Part shown: one piece after another, positions 8,633-18,510 of the stretch
Position numbering within the stretch: the first letter of the stretch is position 1
How the letters are laid out: every line of letters begins with the position of its first letter
From: Brevibacterium gallinarum
GTDB taxonomy: Bacteria; Actinomycetota; Actinomycetes; Actinomycetales; Brevibacteriaceae
DNA: 64,000 nt
Direction: 5' to 3'
Assembly (NCBI RefSeq): GCF_014836885.1
Contig: NZ_JACSPY010000009.1
Span: forward strand, 1-64,000
The notes under the pieces: generated by a model
Databases searched by the model: none
The model's input: only the letters and a program-made list of their open reading frames with translations
Told to the model about the DNA's origin: nothing
Made by a program: the position numbers and the translations under genes

Positions 8633-9322
8633 ATGGATGCTATGAACGCACGGATCCTGGTAATCGACGATGACACCGCACTGGCGGAGATGATCGGCAT
8701 TGTGCTCAAGAGCGAGGGCTTCGACCCGCACTTCTGCGCCACCGGCGATGGTGCGATGGAGGCCTTCCACAGCGTCAGGCCCGACCTCATCCTGCTCGAC
8801 CTCATGCTGCCGGGTAAGGACGGCCTCGAAGTGTGCCGCGAGATCCGCGAGGAATCCGGTGTGCCGATCATCATGCTCACCGCCAAGTCCGACACCGTCG
8901 ACGTCGTCCTCGGGCTCGAGTCCGGCGCCGATGACTACGTGCCCAAGCCGTTCAAGCCCAAGGAGCTCGTCGCGCGCGTGCGCGCCCGCCTGCGGATGTC
9001 AGAGCCCTCCGCACCGGAGGTGCTCAACGTCGGCGACGTCTCGATCGACGTCGCCGGGCACACCGTGACGAAGGGCGGCAAGCCGGTGTCGCTGACCCCA
9101 CTGGAGTTCGACCTGCTCGTCGCGCTCGCCCGCAAGCCCTGGCAGGTGTTCTCGCGCGAGACCCTGCTCGAGGAGGTGTGGGGCTACCGGCACGCCGCTG
9201 ACACCCGGCTCGTCAACGTCCACGTCCAGCGGCTGCGCTCGAAGATCGAGAAGGATCCGGAGAAGCCCGACATCGTCGTCACCGTCCGCGGTGTCGGCTA
9301 CAAGGCGGGCCAGGCTTCGTGA
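8633..9322 (+). CDS. mtrA: MtrA response regulator (OmpR/PhoB family)
   Basis: The 229-residue protein has a receiver domain at 1-120 with the acidic pocket (IDDD near 11-14), phosphoacceptor Asp56 in ILLDLMLP, conserved Thr in LTAK and Lys in PKPFKPKEL. A winged-helix DNA-binding domain follows (LTPLEFDLLVALARKPWQVFSRETLLEEVWG). The ATG at 8633 (MDAMNARIL) is preferred over the upstream GTG at 8627 because it places Asp56 exactly as in mycobacterial MtrA; ATG at 8642 is also possible. MtrA is an essential actinobacterial regulator of cell-wall and replication genes in M. tuberculosis. The stop overlaps the mtrB start (GTGA) by 4 nt, so it is translated together with its cognate kinase. Confidence 0.97.
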   Translation: MDAMNARILVIDDDTALAEMIGIVLKSEGFDPHFCATGDGAMEAFHSVRPDLILLDLMLPGKDGLEVCREIREESGVPIIMLTAKSDTVDVVLGLESGADDYVPKPFKPKELVARVRARLRMSEPSAPEVLNVGDVSIDVAGHTVTKGGKPVSLTPLEFDLLVALARKPWQVFSRETLLEEVWGYRHAADTRLVNVHVQRLRSKIEKDPEKPDIVVTVRGVGYKAGQAS

Positions 9323-11040
9323 GTCGTTCCGCATCGGCCGTGCGACTGGGCCGGAGCGCCTGGGGCGGCCTCATGCGGATCTACCGGTTCCTCGCAGCGG
9401 CCTTCACCCGCTCGCTGCAGCTGCGCATCGTCGTGCTCACCATCCTGCTCACCATCATCGCCGTCTACGGCGTCGGCAGCTTCATGGCCCAGCAGATCTC
9501 CCGCGGCCTGTTCGAGGCGAAGCTGTCCTCGGTCTCAACGCAGATGTCCGGCTATGCAGGCGAGCTCGAATCGCTGTCCCCGGGGGAGGACGACAGCGCG
9601 CTGTCCGAAAGCCTCAACGTCCACCTGCGCGGGATGCTCTCCCGGTCCCCGACCCCGCTGCGCTCGATCGCGCTGGAACCGCGCGAGCGCTCCTCCCAGA
9701 TCCAGCCGACGACCGCGGTCGTGTCCGGGCGTGAGGCGATCGCCCCCTCGGCCATGCCGGATGCGTTCCGCAACGCCGTGTCCCAGGCGCAGGCAGGCGA
9801 ACAGCTCTACCAGTCCGTCGAACTGCTCGGGCCCGGCAGCTCACCGGGCCTCATCCTCGCCCAGCAGGTGACCGTGCCCTCTGCCGGCCAGTTCGACCTC
9901 TACGTCGTCGCCGACCTGCAGGAGGAGCAGAACACGCTCGACTTCGTCCAGCGGGTGCTCATCGTCGCCGCCCTCGTGCTCGTCGTGCTCGTCGGTGCGG
10001 TCACCTGGACCGTCACCCGGCTCGTCGTCGTCCCGGTGCGCACCGGCTCCGAGGTGGCCCGCAAGCTCTCCGACGGCGACCTCGACCAGCGCATGCCGGT
10101 CCAGGGCAATGACGAGCTCGCCACCCTGGCGCAGAGCTTCAACGACATGGCCGACACGCTGCAGGACCAGATCACCCGGATGGAGCAGCTGACGGTGGTG
10201 CAGCGCCAGTTCGTCTCCGACGTGTCCCACGAGCTTCGCACCCCGCTCACCACCATCCAGATGGCCTCGGACATGATCTACGAGTCCCGCGACGAGCTCG
10301 ACGAATCCCACCGCCGCATCGCCGAGCTGCTCAACTCGCAGGTCGAGCGCTTCGAGACGCTGCTGAATGACCTGCTGGAGATCTCCCGTCACGACGCCGG
10401 CGCCGCCCAGCTGGTGACGAAGCCGGTCGATGTGTGCGAGGTCGTCTCCGGGGTCATCGACACGCTGTCGATGGTCGCCGATCACGCCGACACCGAGATC
10501 ATCCTCCACGCTCCCTCCGCGCCCGTCATGGCCGAAGTCGACCGGGTGCGCATCAACCGGGTGGTCCGCAACCTCATCGTCAACGCCATCGAGCACGGCG
10601 AGCAGCGCCGGATCGACGTGTTCGTCGCCGCCAACGCCGAGGCGGTGGCCGTGAGCGTGCGCGACCACGGGGTGGGCATGACCGCAGAGCAGGTCGAGCA
10701 CGTCTTCGACCGGTTCTGGCGGGCCGACCCGTCTCGCCGCCGCACGCTCGGCGGCTCCGGGCTCGGCCTGGCGATCTCCCTGGAGGACGCCCACCTGCAC
10801 GGCGGCTGGCTGCAGGCCTGGGGCCGGGTCGGGGAGGGCTCGTGCTTCCGGCTCACGATCCCGCGCCGGGAGGGCCAGTCGATCACCACCTCGCCGCTGC
10901 CGCTGCCGCCGGCCGATGCACGCGTCGGCGGCACCGCACTCGTGGCAGGACCGGCCACCTCGGACGGTTCGCTGCGCATCCAGACCGGCAGCATCCCGAT
11001 CGTCGTCGAGACCCAGGAGGCCAGCGATGAGACCGCGTAG
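9319..11040 (+). CDS. mtrB: MtrB sensor histidine kinase
   Basis: This 573-residue kinase starts at a GTG overlapping the mtrA stop. It has two membrane segments (about 33-55 and 213-235) around an extracytoplasmic sensor loop of about 155 residues, then a HAMP domain (VARKLSDGDLDQRMP), a HisKA helix with His304 in FVSDVSHELRTPLTT, and a HATPase domain with the N box NRVVRNLIVNAIEH, the DHGVG G1 box and the GGSGLGLAIS G2 box. MtrB phosphorylates MtrA and is known to be coupled to LpqB, which follows directly with a 14-nt coding overlap. All catalytic residues are present, so the kinase looks active. Confidence 0.97.
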   Translation: MSRSASAVRLGRSAWGGLMRIYRFLAAAFTRSLQLRIVVLTILLTIIAVYGVGSFMAQQISRGLFEAKLSSVSTQMSGYAGELESLSPGEDDSALSESLNVHLRGMLSRSPTPLRSIALEPRERSSQIQPTTAVVSGREAIAPSAMPDAFRNAVSQAQAGEQLYQSVELLGPGSSPGLILAQQVTVPSAGQFDLYVVADLQEEQNTLDFVQRVLIVAALVLVVLVGAVTWTVTRLVVVPVRTGSEVARKLSDGDLDQRMPVQGNDELATLAQSFNDMADTLQDQITRMEQLTVVQRQFVSDVSHELRTPLTTIQMASDMIYESRDELDESHRRIAELLNSQVERFETLLNDLLEISRHDAGAAQLVTKPVDVCEVVSGVIDTLSMVADHADTEIILHAPSAPVMAEVDRVRINRVVRNLIVNAIEHGEQRRIDVFVAANAEAVAVSVRDHGVGMTAEQVEHVFDRFWRADPSRRRTLGGSGLGLAISLEDAHLHGGWLQAWGRVGEGSCFRLTIPRREGQSITTSPLPLPPADARVGGTALVAGPATSDGSLRIQTGSIPIVVETQEASDETA

Positions 11041-12721
11041 CCTGCTCGCCGCCATCCTCGCAGCCGTCGTCCTCGTCTCCGGCTGCGCCTCGATCCCGAA
11101 GGACGGGTCCGTCGGTCACCGCGATGTCAGCGGCGATGACCCGCACGTCCAGTCCCGCATCGACCCTGACGGGCCCGTCCCCGGGCAGAGCCCGAACGAG
11201 ATCGTCCGCGGGTTCCTCGCCGCCGGCGCCGGCTACAGCAACAACTTCGAAGTCGCCCGCTCCTACCTCACCGACAGCTTCGCCGGCGAGTGGGACCCGC
11301 TGTCCTCGGTCACTGTGCTGCAGCCGGGGCGCACGCTGGATTCGGTGACCAGCGAGGTCACCACCGACTCGAAGTCGGTGTCGCTGACGATCCCGGTCGG
11401 CGGTGTGCTCGACGACCGCCGCATCTACCGCGAATCGGCCCGCGGCACCCAGGTCGATATGAACTTCACGCTGCGGCAGGTCAACGGCGAATGGCGGATC
11501 TCCCAGGCCCCGGCGGGCATGGTGCTCACCGCTGTGAACTTCTCGACCCTGTTCCAGCCCTACCCGCTGTACTTCTACTCACCGGGCTACGAGCTGCTCG
11601 TGCCCGACACCCGCTGGTTCATCCGCTCACCGTCGACGGCCAGTGAGATCATGACCGAGCTGCTCGGCGGCCCGGCCGACTACCTCACCGGCGCCGTCGT
11701 CTCTGCGATCCCCGACGGCACCCAGCTCGACCCGCGCTCGGTCGCCGTCTCCGACGGAGTCGCCCGCGTCGAGCTGTCGGCGACCGCCTCGGGCCTGGAT
11801 GAGCGCACCAACGGGCGGATCGCGATGCAGATCCAGACGACGCTCAAAGAAGTCGGGTCGATCACCGCGGCGCGGGTCTCCGGCACGAGCGGCGAACTCG
11901 ACTATGGCGCCCTGCCGGATGTGCCCACCACCCTCAACTTCTCTGGCAACCCGATCGCAATCTCCGACCGGCGGCTCGTGCGTATCCTGGGCACCACCAT
12001 CGAGCCGATCGACGGGGCCCCGGAGCTCGTCGACGGAGCGGCCCGGCCTGCGATCGCCGTCGACGAGTCGATGTACGCCTACATCGCCGACGACGCGAAG
12101 GCCGTGCGGCGCCTGTTCGCCGACAGCCTCAACGACGAAGAGGTGCTGCGCGGCGAGAGCTACTCCAGCCTGTCCTTCGACAAGGAGGGCTGGCTGTGGG
12201 CAGCGGAGGCGGTCTCCGACGGCAGCATCCAGGCCATCAGCCGCAACGGCGACCTCACCGAGGTGGCGGTTCCCTTCCTGGGCGGCCGCACGGTGACGAG
12301 CATCGGCGTCTCACCCGACGGCACCCGACTGGCAGTCCTCAGCCGCGACGGCGACGACACCCGCCTGGAGGTCGTCGGCATCTCCCGCGACTCCCAGCGC
12401 GCCCCGACCGGGGTGTCCTCGGCAACGCCGCTGCAAGTGGCGACGGGCTTCTCGACGATCACTGACTTCTCCTGGTTCGGCTACGACGCCCTCGTCCTGC
12501 TCGGCGCCGAACAGGGCACGAACGTCGAACCGCTGTCCGTGCCGGTCTCCGGACCCTCAACCTCCCTCGGCTCGATCGAGGGCGGCACACAGATCACCTC
12601 TGGCGAAGAGCAGCGCTCCGTGCGCGTCGGCACCGCCGACGGCGAGATCTACAGCTACGGGGCAGGCTCGTGGCAGAAGCTCGTCGACGCCCAGACCTAC
12701 GACCCGGCAGCGCCGGGCTGA
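11027..12721 (+). CDS. lpqB: LpqB lipoprotein
   Basis: The ATG at 11027, with an AGGAGG Shine-Dalgarno at about 11015, gives MRPRSLLAAILAAVVLVSGC: a classic lipobox with the lipidated Cys20. A start 37 codons upstream is rejected because it would remove the lipoprotein signal from the N-terminus. The 564-residue protein carries the GerMN domain (around 180-310) and the LpqB beta-propeller C-terminal half typical of the family. In mycobacteria LpqB binds MtrB and affects cell division and antibiotic sensitivity. The gene overlaps mtrB by 14 nt, so synthesis is coupled. Assignment is secure. Confidence 0.96.
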   Translation: MRPRSLLAAILAAVVLVSGCASIPKDGSVGHRDVSGDDPHVQSRIDPDGPVPGQSPNEIVRGFLAAGAGYSNNFEVARSYLTDSFAGEWDPLSSVTVLQPGRTLDSVTSEVTTDSKSVSLTIPVGGVLDDRRIYRESARGTQVDMNFTLRQVNGEWRISQAPAGMVLTAVNFSTLFQPYPLYFYSPGYELLVPDTRWFIRSPSTASEIMTELLGGPADYLTGAVVSAIPDGTQLDPRSVAVSDGVARVELSATASGLDERTNGRIAMQIQTTLKEVGSITAARVSGTSGELDYGALPDVPTTLNFSGNPIAISDRRLVRILGTTIEPIDGAPELVDGAARPAIAVDESMYAYIADDAKAVRRLFADSLNDEEVLRGESYSSLSFDKEGWLWAAEAVSDGSIQAISRNGDLTEVAVPFLGGRTVTSIGVSPDGTRLAVLSRDGDDTRLEVVGISRDSQRAPTGVSSATPLQVATGFSTITDFSWFGYDALVLLGAEQGTNVEPLSVPVSGPSTSLGSIEGGTQITSGEEQRSVRVGTADGEIYSYGAGSWQKLVDAQTYDPAAPG

Positions 12722-12794
12722 CGGCCGCCGACCCGAGGTCACAGACGCCGCCGCCCCCCTTGCCCGCGCCCGAGATGCCGGGCACGCTGGGACG

Positions 12795-13535
12795 ATGGGC
12801 GCACCTCGGGCACGGGGCCCGGTCACAGCGTGGGCGGCCGCAGCCGCCGATGAGCTCGCCGAGCTCGTCATCCCGCGCGCCTGCGTGGGCTGCGGGGCCG
12901 ACACCGTCTCCGTGTGCGGGCACTGCCTGACCGGGATGGCCACCGAGACCATCACCGCGGTGCCGCGCTACGGCACCGTGCCCGTCACCGCCGCAGGCCC
13001 GTACACCGGGGTGCTGCGGGCAGCGCTGGTGGCCTTCAAGGAATCCGGCCGCAAGGACCTCGCCCCGCTGCTCGGTCTGCAGCTGGCCCGGGCGCTCACC
13101 GCCTGCCTGCAGGAGACCCCAGCACCCGGCAGGCTCGTCATCCTCGTCCCGGTCCCGGCCACACCCCGGGCGCGCCGGGCACGCGGAGGCAACCACGTCG
13201 CCCAGCTGTGCGCGGCCGCCGCAGATCTGCTGAACACCGACGGGCTGCGGGTGCACACCGCCGAGCTGCTGACAGTCAGGCGGCACCGCGACCAGGTCGG
13301 CTTCGGCGCCCGCAGCCGGCGCCGCAACGTGCGCGGCTCCCACGCACTCGACACCCGCCTGACACCTCGAGCCCGGCACGCGCTGTCGGAGGCGACCACG
13401 ATCCTCATCGACGACATCTGCACCACTGGTGCGACCCTTGCCGAGTCGGCACGCGCGCTGCGCACAGGCGGCATCCTGCCATGTGGAACAGCTGTGATCG
13501 CACTTGCCCCCGGCAGTGGTTCCCTCGAGCGCTGA
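12795..13535 (+). CDS. ComF family phosphoribosyltransferase-like protein
   Basis: The 246-residue protein has a zinc-binding double-CXXC start (CVGCGADTVSVCGHC, residues about 30-44) and a type I phosphoribosyltransferase fold with the PRPP loop ILIDDICTTGATLAE. The motif LVPVPATPRARRARGGNHV matches the conserved VPVP...RGFNH region of ComF proteins. In competent bacteria ComF takes part in DNA uptake; in Actinobacteria the role is not established. It follows lpqB by 73 nt with no obvious terminator, as in mycobacteria (lpqB-comF-hpf-secA). The start is not certain because the Shine-Dalgarno is weak. Family confident, function unclear. Confidence 0.88.
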   Translation: MGAPRARGPVTAWAAAAADELAELVIPRACVGCGADTVSVCGHCLTGMATETITAVPRYGTVPVTAAGPYTGVLRAALVAFKESGRKDLAPLLGLQLARALTACLQETPAPGRLVILVPVPATPRARRARGGNHVAQLCAAAADLLNTDGLRVHTAELLTVRRHRDQVGFGARSRRRNVRGSHALDTRLTPRARHALSEATTILIDDICTTGATLAESARALRTGGILPCGTAVIALAPGSGSLER

Positions 13536-13556
13536 GATGGTATGTAATGGAGTAAC

Positions 13557-13574
13557 CCCATCCGATCGGATGGG
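13557..13574. promoter_or_regulatory. Perfect 18-bp palindrome upstream of hpf
   Basis: CCCATCCGATCGGATGGG lies 41 nt before the hpf start codon. The two halves are exact reverse complements with no loop. It sits just downstream of a TATGTAATG-like -10 candidate, so it may be an operator for a homodimeric regulator or a cleavage/hairpin element in the leader. A terminator role for comF is less likely because no T tract follows. The owner of the site cannot be told from sequence. Confidence 0.55.
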
Positions 13575-13615
13575 TACGGAGCGATCCGTCTCCCCGACGT
13601 GTAAAGGAAGTCACC

Positions 13616-14305
13616 ATGGACATCGTCGTCAAAGGTCGCCACACGACCATCTCCGACAGTTTCCGGTCACATATCGAGGACAAGGTCTCCAAGGTCGAGC
13701 AGCTGGCGCCGCGCGCCCTGCGCACTGAGGTCGTCGCCACGCACGACGCGAACACCAGCCAGCCCGACACCGCTGAGCGCGTTGAGATCACCGTCATCGC
13801 CAAGGGCCCGGTGCTCCGCGCGGAGGCACACGCATCCGACCGCTACGCGGCTCTCGACCTCGCCTGGGCGAAGCTGCTCGAGCGCCTGCGCCGGGCGCGC
13901 GATCGCCGCAAGGTCTCCCGCAAGGGCGGACACCGCCAGGCCTCGACCGCCGAGGCGCTCGCCGAGCTCGAGGTCATCGAGCCGCTCGCGCCGAGCCAGG
14001 ACGACGACAGCCAGACCGAGCAGGCCAGCACCGACAGGACCAACGGACGCATCAAGTCCGAAGGCGACTCGCCGGTGGTGCTGCGCGAGAAGAACTTCCC
14101 GGCCAACCCGATCGGCATCGAAGAGGCGCTCAACCGGATGGAGATGGTCGGCCACGACTTCTACATCTTCATCGACGAGGAGACCTCCAAGCCCTCGGTC
14201 GTCTACCGTCGCCGCGGCTGGAGCTACGGCATCATCTCCCTCGACGAGTCGCTCAATGACACTGCCGAGGCGCCGGCCGAGCAGCCGGCGGCAGCGGAGG
14301 GATGA
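13616..14305 (+). CDS. hpf: Long-form ribosome hibernation promoting factor
   Basis: This 229-residue protein has the RaiA/HPF N-terminal domain (MDIVVKGRHTTISDSFRSHIEDKVSKVEQL) and the C-terminal dimerisation domain of the long form (NPIGIEEALNRMEMVGHDFYIFIDEETSKPSVVYRRRGWSYGII). A basic linker, RRARDRRKVSRKGGHRQ, precedes an acidic serine-rich stretch. It drives formation of inactive 100S ribosomes during stationary phase or stress. The AAGGAAG Shine-Dalgarno is 5 nt from the ATG. Its position between comF and secA is the conserved actinobacterial arrangement. Confidence 0.96.
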   Translation: MDIVVKGRHTTISDSFRSHIEDKVSKVEQLAPRALRTEVVATHDANTSQPDTAERVEITVIAKGPVLRAEAHASDRYAALDLAWAKLLERLRRARDRRKVSRKGGHRQASTAEALAELEVIEPLAPSQDDDSQTEQASTDRTNGRIKSEGDSPVVLREKNFPANPIGIEEALNRMEMVGHDFYIFIDEETSKPSVVYRRRGWSYGIISLDESLNDTAEAPAEQPAAAEG

Positions 14306-14326
14306 GCGAGCAGAGCTGAGACCCGC

Positions 14327-15595
14327 ATGAGGGTTCCGACACTCAGCCCAGAAGCGGCCAGGCGATGCGCCCTGGCCGCTTCCGGCTTCTCCAAGCCCCG
14401 CCCGCTCACCGTCGACGCCGGGCACCTCAGGCGCACCTTCGAACGCCTCGGCGTCGTGCAGATCGACTCGGTCGCCCGGCTCGTACGCGCCCACTACCTG
14501 CCGTTCTTCTCCCGGCTCGGGCCCTATGACACCACCCGGCTCGACCGGCTGCTCAACGCCGCCCCGCGGATGGGCGTCGAGTACTGGAGCCACGAAGCCG
14601 CCTACGCCCCGATCGAGATCGTCAACGGCTGGCACCGCAGGCGCGCCGAATGGTTCCGCCGCGACCTCGGCCAGCGGCACCCTGACACCGGCGCGGACTT
14701 CGTCGCACTCATGCACGACGTCGAAGACGCGCTGCAGACAGGACCGGCGACCGCCCGGCAGCTGGCTGAGCGCGTCGACCACGCGATCCCCGAACGCCCC
14801 AAGGACCACTGGGGATGGAACCACAGCCACACCAAGCGGGCGGCCGAGGCGCTCTTCCACGCCGGGCGGATCTCGGCGGCCGGGCGCAACCAGCACTTCG
14901 AGCGCCTCTACGCCCTGCCCGCAGACGTCGACCCGAGACTGACCCGGCCGCCGCTGCGCTTCGGCCCCGACGACGACCCCACCCTCGGGCTGCGTCCGGG
15001 CACCGGACGGATCCCGCGCGGCATCACCGGCATCAGCGATGACATGCTCACCCCGATGCGCACCGCCGCCCGGGCGCTGGGCGTCGGCACGCTCGACTGC
15101 TTCGCCGACTACTACCGCGCCGGCCGCGCAGACACGGCCGCCGCGATCGCCGCGCTGACCGGCACCGGGGAGCTCATCGAGGTCGAGGTCGCCGGGCAGC
15201 GCGCCTACCGCTGGCACGAGGCCCCGGTCCCGAGGCGGGTCGAGGCCTGTGCACTGCTGGCGCCCTTCGACCCGCTGGTGTTCAACCGCCGGCGGATCAG
15301 CTGGCTGTTCGACTTCGACTACCGCATCGAGATCTACACACCTGCCGATAAGCGCATCTACGGCTACTACGTGCTGCCGTTCCTGTGCGGCGACCGGCTG
15401 GTCGGCCGCGTCGACCTGGCAGCGGACCGGCAGCGCGGCGAGCTCAACGTCCACGCCGTGCACTGGGAGGACTGGCTTGAGGTGGGCCAGCGTGCTGCGT
15501 GCCGGCAGGCGCTGGAGGCCGAACTGGAGCAGATGCGGCACTGGCTGGGCCTGGCACGCACGGTGTTCGGCGTCAGCGAACAGGAAAGCGCCTGA
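14327..15595 (+). CDS. Winged-helix crosslink-repair DNA glycosylase, YcaQ/AlkX-like (HTH_42)
   Basis: The 422-residue protein belongs to the HTH_42 (YcaQ/AlkZ) superfamily. Diagnostic features are LRRTFERLGVVQIDSV, with the conserved catalytic QxD (Gln-Ile-Asp) motif, followed by YWSHEAAYAPIE and, near the C-terminus, ALLAPFDPLVFNRRRISWLFDFDYRIEIYTP and KRIYGYYVLPFLCGDRLVGRVDLAADR. YcaQ-type enzymes remove N7-alkylguanine adducts and interstrand crosslinks from DNA. The substrate of this actinobacterial subgroup is not known. The start ATG sits 22 nt after the hpf stop, suggesting co-transcription. One CCCGAGGCGG-like stretch at 15228-15238 is in frame here but could be chance. Confidence 0.86.
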   Translation: MRVPTLSPEAARRCALAASGFSKPRPLTVDAGHLRRTFERLGVVQIDSVARLVRAHYLPFFSRLGPYDTTRLDRLLNAAPRMGVEYWSHEAAYAPIEIVNGWHRRRAEWFRRDLGQRHPDTGADFVALMHDVEDALQTGPATARQLAERVDHAIPERPKDHWGWNHSHTKRAAEALFHAGRISAAGRNQHFERLYALPADVDPRLTRPPLRFGPDDDPTLGLRPGTGRIPRGITGISDDMLTPMRTAARALGVGTLDCFADYYRAGRADTAAAIAALTGTGELIEVEVAGQRAYRWHEAPVPRRVEACALLAPFDPLVFNRRRISWLFDFDYRIEIYTPADKRIYGYYVLPFLCGDRLVGRVDLAADRQRGELNVHAVHWEDWLEVGQRAACRQALEAELEQMRHWLGLARTVFGVSEQESA

Positions 15596-15626
15596 GGTTG
15601 GCGCCGCCGTTGAGCTCTCAGGCGCT
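15587..15626. terminator. Hairpin overlapping the stop codon of the YcaQ-like gene
   Basis: AGCGCCTGAG at 15587-15596, which contains the TGA stop, pairs perfectly with CTCAGGCGCT at 15617-15626 around a 20-nt loop. No T tract follows, so it may be an attenuating hairpin, a Rho-assisted terminator or an mRNA end stabiliser ahead of secA. Confidence 0.5.
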
Positions 15627-15697
15627 AAGCTAATGGACGGACGACAGTCAGAAGCAAGAACCACACCCCTGCACACCGGGTGGTGACAAGGAGAATC

Positions 15698-18430
15698 GTG
15701 GCCAATTTCCTGGAAAAGCTGCTGCGCACCGGCGAGGGCCGGACGCTGAAGAAGCTGCGCACCTACGTCACGGCGATCAACAATCTCGAAGACGAGTTCA
15801 AGGAGATGACCGACGCCGAGATCCGGGAGGAGACCGACCGCTTCAAGGAGCGGATTGCCGATGGCGCCACGCTCGACTCGCTGCTGCCTGAGGCGTTCGC
15901 GGCAGTCCGCGAAGCCTCTGTGCGCACTCTGGGCATGCGCCACTTCGATGTCCAGCTCATGGGCGGCGGCGCCCTGCACCTGGGCAACATCGCTGAGATG
16001 AAGACCGGTGAGGGCAAGACGCTGGTGGCCACCGCACCGGCCTATCTCAATGCGCTTTCAGGCAAGGGCGTCCACGTCGTCACCGTCAACGACTACCTCG
16101 CCAGCTACCAGTCCGAGCTCATGGGCCGGGTGTTCCGGTTCCTCGGCATGGAGACCGGCTGCATCATGGCGCAGATGTCGAACACCGCCCGCCGTGAGCA
16201 GTATGCCGCCGACATCACCTACGGCACGAACAACGAATTCGGCTTCGACTATCTGCGCGACAACATGGCCTGGAGTGCTGAGGAGATGGTCCAGCGCGGC
16301 CACAACTTCGTCATCGTCGATGAGGTCGACTCGATCCTCATCGATGAGGCGCGCACCCCGCTCATCATCTCCGGCCCAGCCGAAGGCGATGCTGACCGCT
16401 GGTACGGCGAGTTCGCCAATGTCGTCAAGCGGCTCAAGTCTGAGCGCGACTACGAGGTCGATGAGAAGAAGCGCACCATCGGCATCCTCGAATCCGGCAT
16501 CGAGAAGGTCGAGAACTACCTCGGCATCCAGAACCTCTACGACCCGGACAACACCCCGCTCATCAGCTTCCTCAACAACGCCATCCGCGCCAAGGAGCTG
16601 TTCAAGCGCGACAAGGACTACGTCATCCTCGACGGCGAGATCCTCATCGTCGACGAGCACACCGGCCGCATCCTGCGTGGGCGCCGCTACAACGAGGGCC
16701 TGCATCAGGCGATCGAGGCCAAGGAGAACGTCGACGTCAAGCCGGAGAACCAGACCCTGGCGACGATCACCCTGCAGAACTACTTCCGCCTCTACGACAA
16801 GCTCGCCGGCATGACCGGCACCGCCGAGACCGAGGCTGCGGAGTTCATGTCGACCTACAAGCTCGGCGTCGTCCCGATCCCGACGAACAAGCCGATGCAG
16901 CGCGTCGACCAGTCCGACCTCGTCTACAAGACCGTCGAGGCGAAGTTCGACGCCGTCGTCGACGACATCGTCGAACGCCACGCCGACGGCCAGCCGGTGC
17001 TCATCGGCACCACGAGTGTGGAGAAGAGCGAATACCTCTCCAAGCAGCTGTCGAAGCAGGGCGTGCGCCACGAGGTGCTCAACGCCAAGAACCATGAGCG
17101 TGAGGCTGCGATCGTCGCCCTGGCAGGACGCAAGGGCGCAGTCACGGTTGCGACGAACATGGCTGGCCGCGGCACCGACATCATGCTCGGCGGCAATGCC
17201 GAGCACATCGCGGTGGCTGAGATGGCCGAGAAGGGCCTCGATCCGAAGGAGAACGAGGAGGAGTACGAGGCGCTGTGGCCGGAGGTGCTCGCTGCTGCCG
17301 AGGAACGCGTCGAGGCCGAGGCCGAGGAGGTCCGGGAGGCCGGTGGCCTCTACGTGCTCGGCACCGAACGTCACGAATCGCGCCGCATCGACAACCAGCT
17401 GCGCGGCCGCTCCGGCCGTCAGGGCGATCCGGGTGAGTCCCGCTTCTACCTGTCGCTGCAGGATGACCTCATGCGCCTGTTCGGCTCTGGGGCCGCCGAG
17501 CGGATCATGTCGATCGCCGATGTGCCCGACGACGTGCCGCTGGAGTCGAAGATGGTCACCCGTGCCATCCTGTCGGCTCAGACGCAGATCGAACAGCGCA
17601 ACGCGGAGCAACGCAAGAACGTCCTGAAGTACGACGACGTCCTCAACCGCCAGCGCACCGTCATCTACGGTGAGCGCCGCCGCGTGCTCGACGGCGCGGA
17701 CCTGGCCGAGCAGGTGCAGTTGTTCCGCGACGACGTCATCGACGCCTATGTCTCCGGCGCCACGAACGGTCCTCCTGAGAAGTGGGAGATCGACAAGCTC
17801 TTCGAGGCTCTCGGCGAGCTCTACGATCCGTCGATCACCCCTGAGGATCTTGCCGATGACGCCGGCGGCAAGGAGAACCTCACCCGCGAGAAGATGCTCA
17901 CGGAGATCCGCTCCGACGCTGACCTCGCCTATGACAGGCGCGAGGAGGAGCTCGGCGAGGAGGCGATGCGCGAGCTCGAGCGCCGTGTCGTGCTCTCGGT
18001 CATCGACAAGCGGTGGCGTGAACACCTCTACGAGATGGATTACCTCAAGAACGGCATCGGCCTGCGCGCGATGGCGCAGCGCGACCCGCTAGTCGAGTAC
18101 CAGCGCGAGGGCTTCGAGATGTTCAGCACCATGCAGGAGGGCATCAAGGAAGACGTCGTGCGGCTGACGAACAAGCTCGAAGTCCAGGTCCGCATCAACC
18201 CCGGCGAAGACCTTGAGGATCCCAGCGACGACTTCGTTGAGGTGGAGGCCGAAGAGCTCAAGCCGAAGAAGCCGAAGCTGCAGCTCTCCGCCCCGAGCGA
18301 GACCGGCGACGCCCAGGTCATGCGCTCCAACGGCCAGACCAGCGGCGGCCCGGCGGCTGGCACTGGCGAGGATTCTGCGCCGGCACCGGCCAATCGGGCT
18401 GAGCGCCGGAAGGCCAAGAGGAAGCGCTGA
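15698..18430 (+). CDS. secA: SecA preprotein translocase ATPase (SecA1 type)
   Basis: A GTG start 5 nt after AAGGAG gives [14 protein letters not shown] and 910 residues. The earlier frame start at 15680 lacks a ribosome site. Nucleotide-binding fold 1 has Walker A MKTGEGKT (residues 101-108) and the [15 protein letters not shown] Walker B. The preprotein crosslinking domain follows, then NBF2 with [31 protein letters not shown] and the helical scaffold and wing domains. The C-terminal end is low complexity and basic ([11 protein letters not shown]), with no zinc finger of the SecB-binding type, which fits Actinobacteria that lack a canonical SecB path. It drives post-translational export through SecYEG. 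Confidence 0.98.
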   Translation: MANFLEKLLRTGEGRTLKKLRTYVTAINNLEDEFKEMTDAEIREETDRFKERIADGATLDSLLPEAFAAVREASVRTLGMRHFDVQLMGGGALHLGNIAEMKTGEGKTLVATAPAYLNALSGKGVHVVTVNDYLASYQSELMGRVFRFLGMETGCIMAQMSNTARREQYAADITYGTNNEFGFDYLRDNMAWSAEEMVQRGHNFVIVDEVDSILIDEARTPLIISGPAEGDADRWYGEFANVVKRLKSERDYEVDEKKRTIGILESGIEKVENYLGIQNLYDPDNTPLISFLNNAIRAKELFKRDKDYVILDGEILIVDEHTGRILRGRRYNEGLHQAIEAKENVDVKPENQTLATITLQNYFRLYDKLAGMTGTAETEAAEFMSTYKLGVVPIPTNKPMQRVDQSDLVYKTVEAKFDAVVDDIVERHADGQPVLIGTTSVEKSEYLSKQLSKQGVRHEVLNAKNHEREAAIVALAGRKGAVTVATNMAGRGTDIMLGGNAEHIAVAEMAEKGLDPKENEEEYEALWPEVLAAAEERVEAEAEEVREAGGLYVLGTERHESRRIDNQLRGRSGRQGDPGESRFYLSLQDDLMRLFGSGAAERIMSIADVPDDVPLESKMVTRAILSAQTQIEQRNAEQRKNVLKYDDVLNRQRTVIYGERRRVLDGADLAEQVQLFRDDVIDAYVSGATNGPPEKWEIDKLFEALGELYDPSITPEDLADDAGGKENLTREKMLTEIRSDADLAYDRREEELGEEAMRELERRVVLSVIDKRWREHLYEMDYLKNGIGLRAMAQRDPLVEYQREGFEMFSTMQEGIKEDVVRLTNKLEVQVRINPGEDLEDPSDDFVEVEAEELKPKKPKLQLSAPSETGDAQVMRSNGQTSGGPAAGTGEDSAPAPANRAERRKAKRKR

Positions 18431-18510
18431 TCACCAGCCTGTGATGGCGGTCTGCACGCAGAATCTGCTGCGGCGGGCCGCCATCGGCATTCACCGCCGG
18501 GACTGACGGC

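Noticed and set aside
8491-8895. N-terminal extension of the polytopic membrane protein up to 8895
   Set aside because: It would overlap the mtrA coding region and lacks membrane pattern. ATG at 8490 gives the natural N-terminus.
10916-11026. Upstream start of lpqB inside mtrB
   Set aside because: It would bury the lipoprotein signal; the ATG at 11027 with AGGAGG upstream gives a correct lipobox.
13667-15979. Minus-strand open frame of 770 codons opposite hpf and the YcaQ-like gene
   Set aside because: It is a third-position shadow of high-GC genes; the product has no domain and would be antisense to three well supported genes.
16058-18025. Minus-strand open frame of 655 codons inside secA
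   Set aside because: Shadow frame; no start signal or domain.
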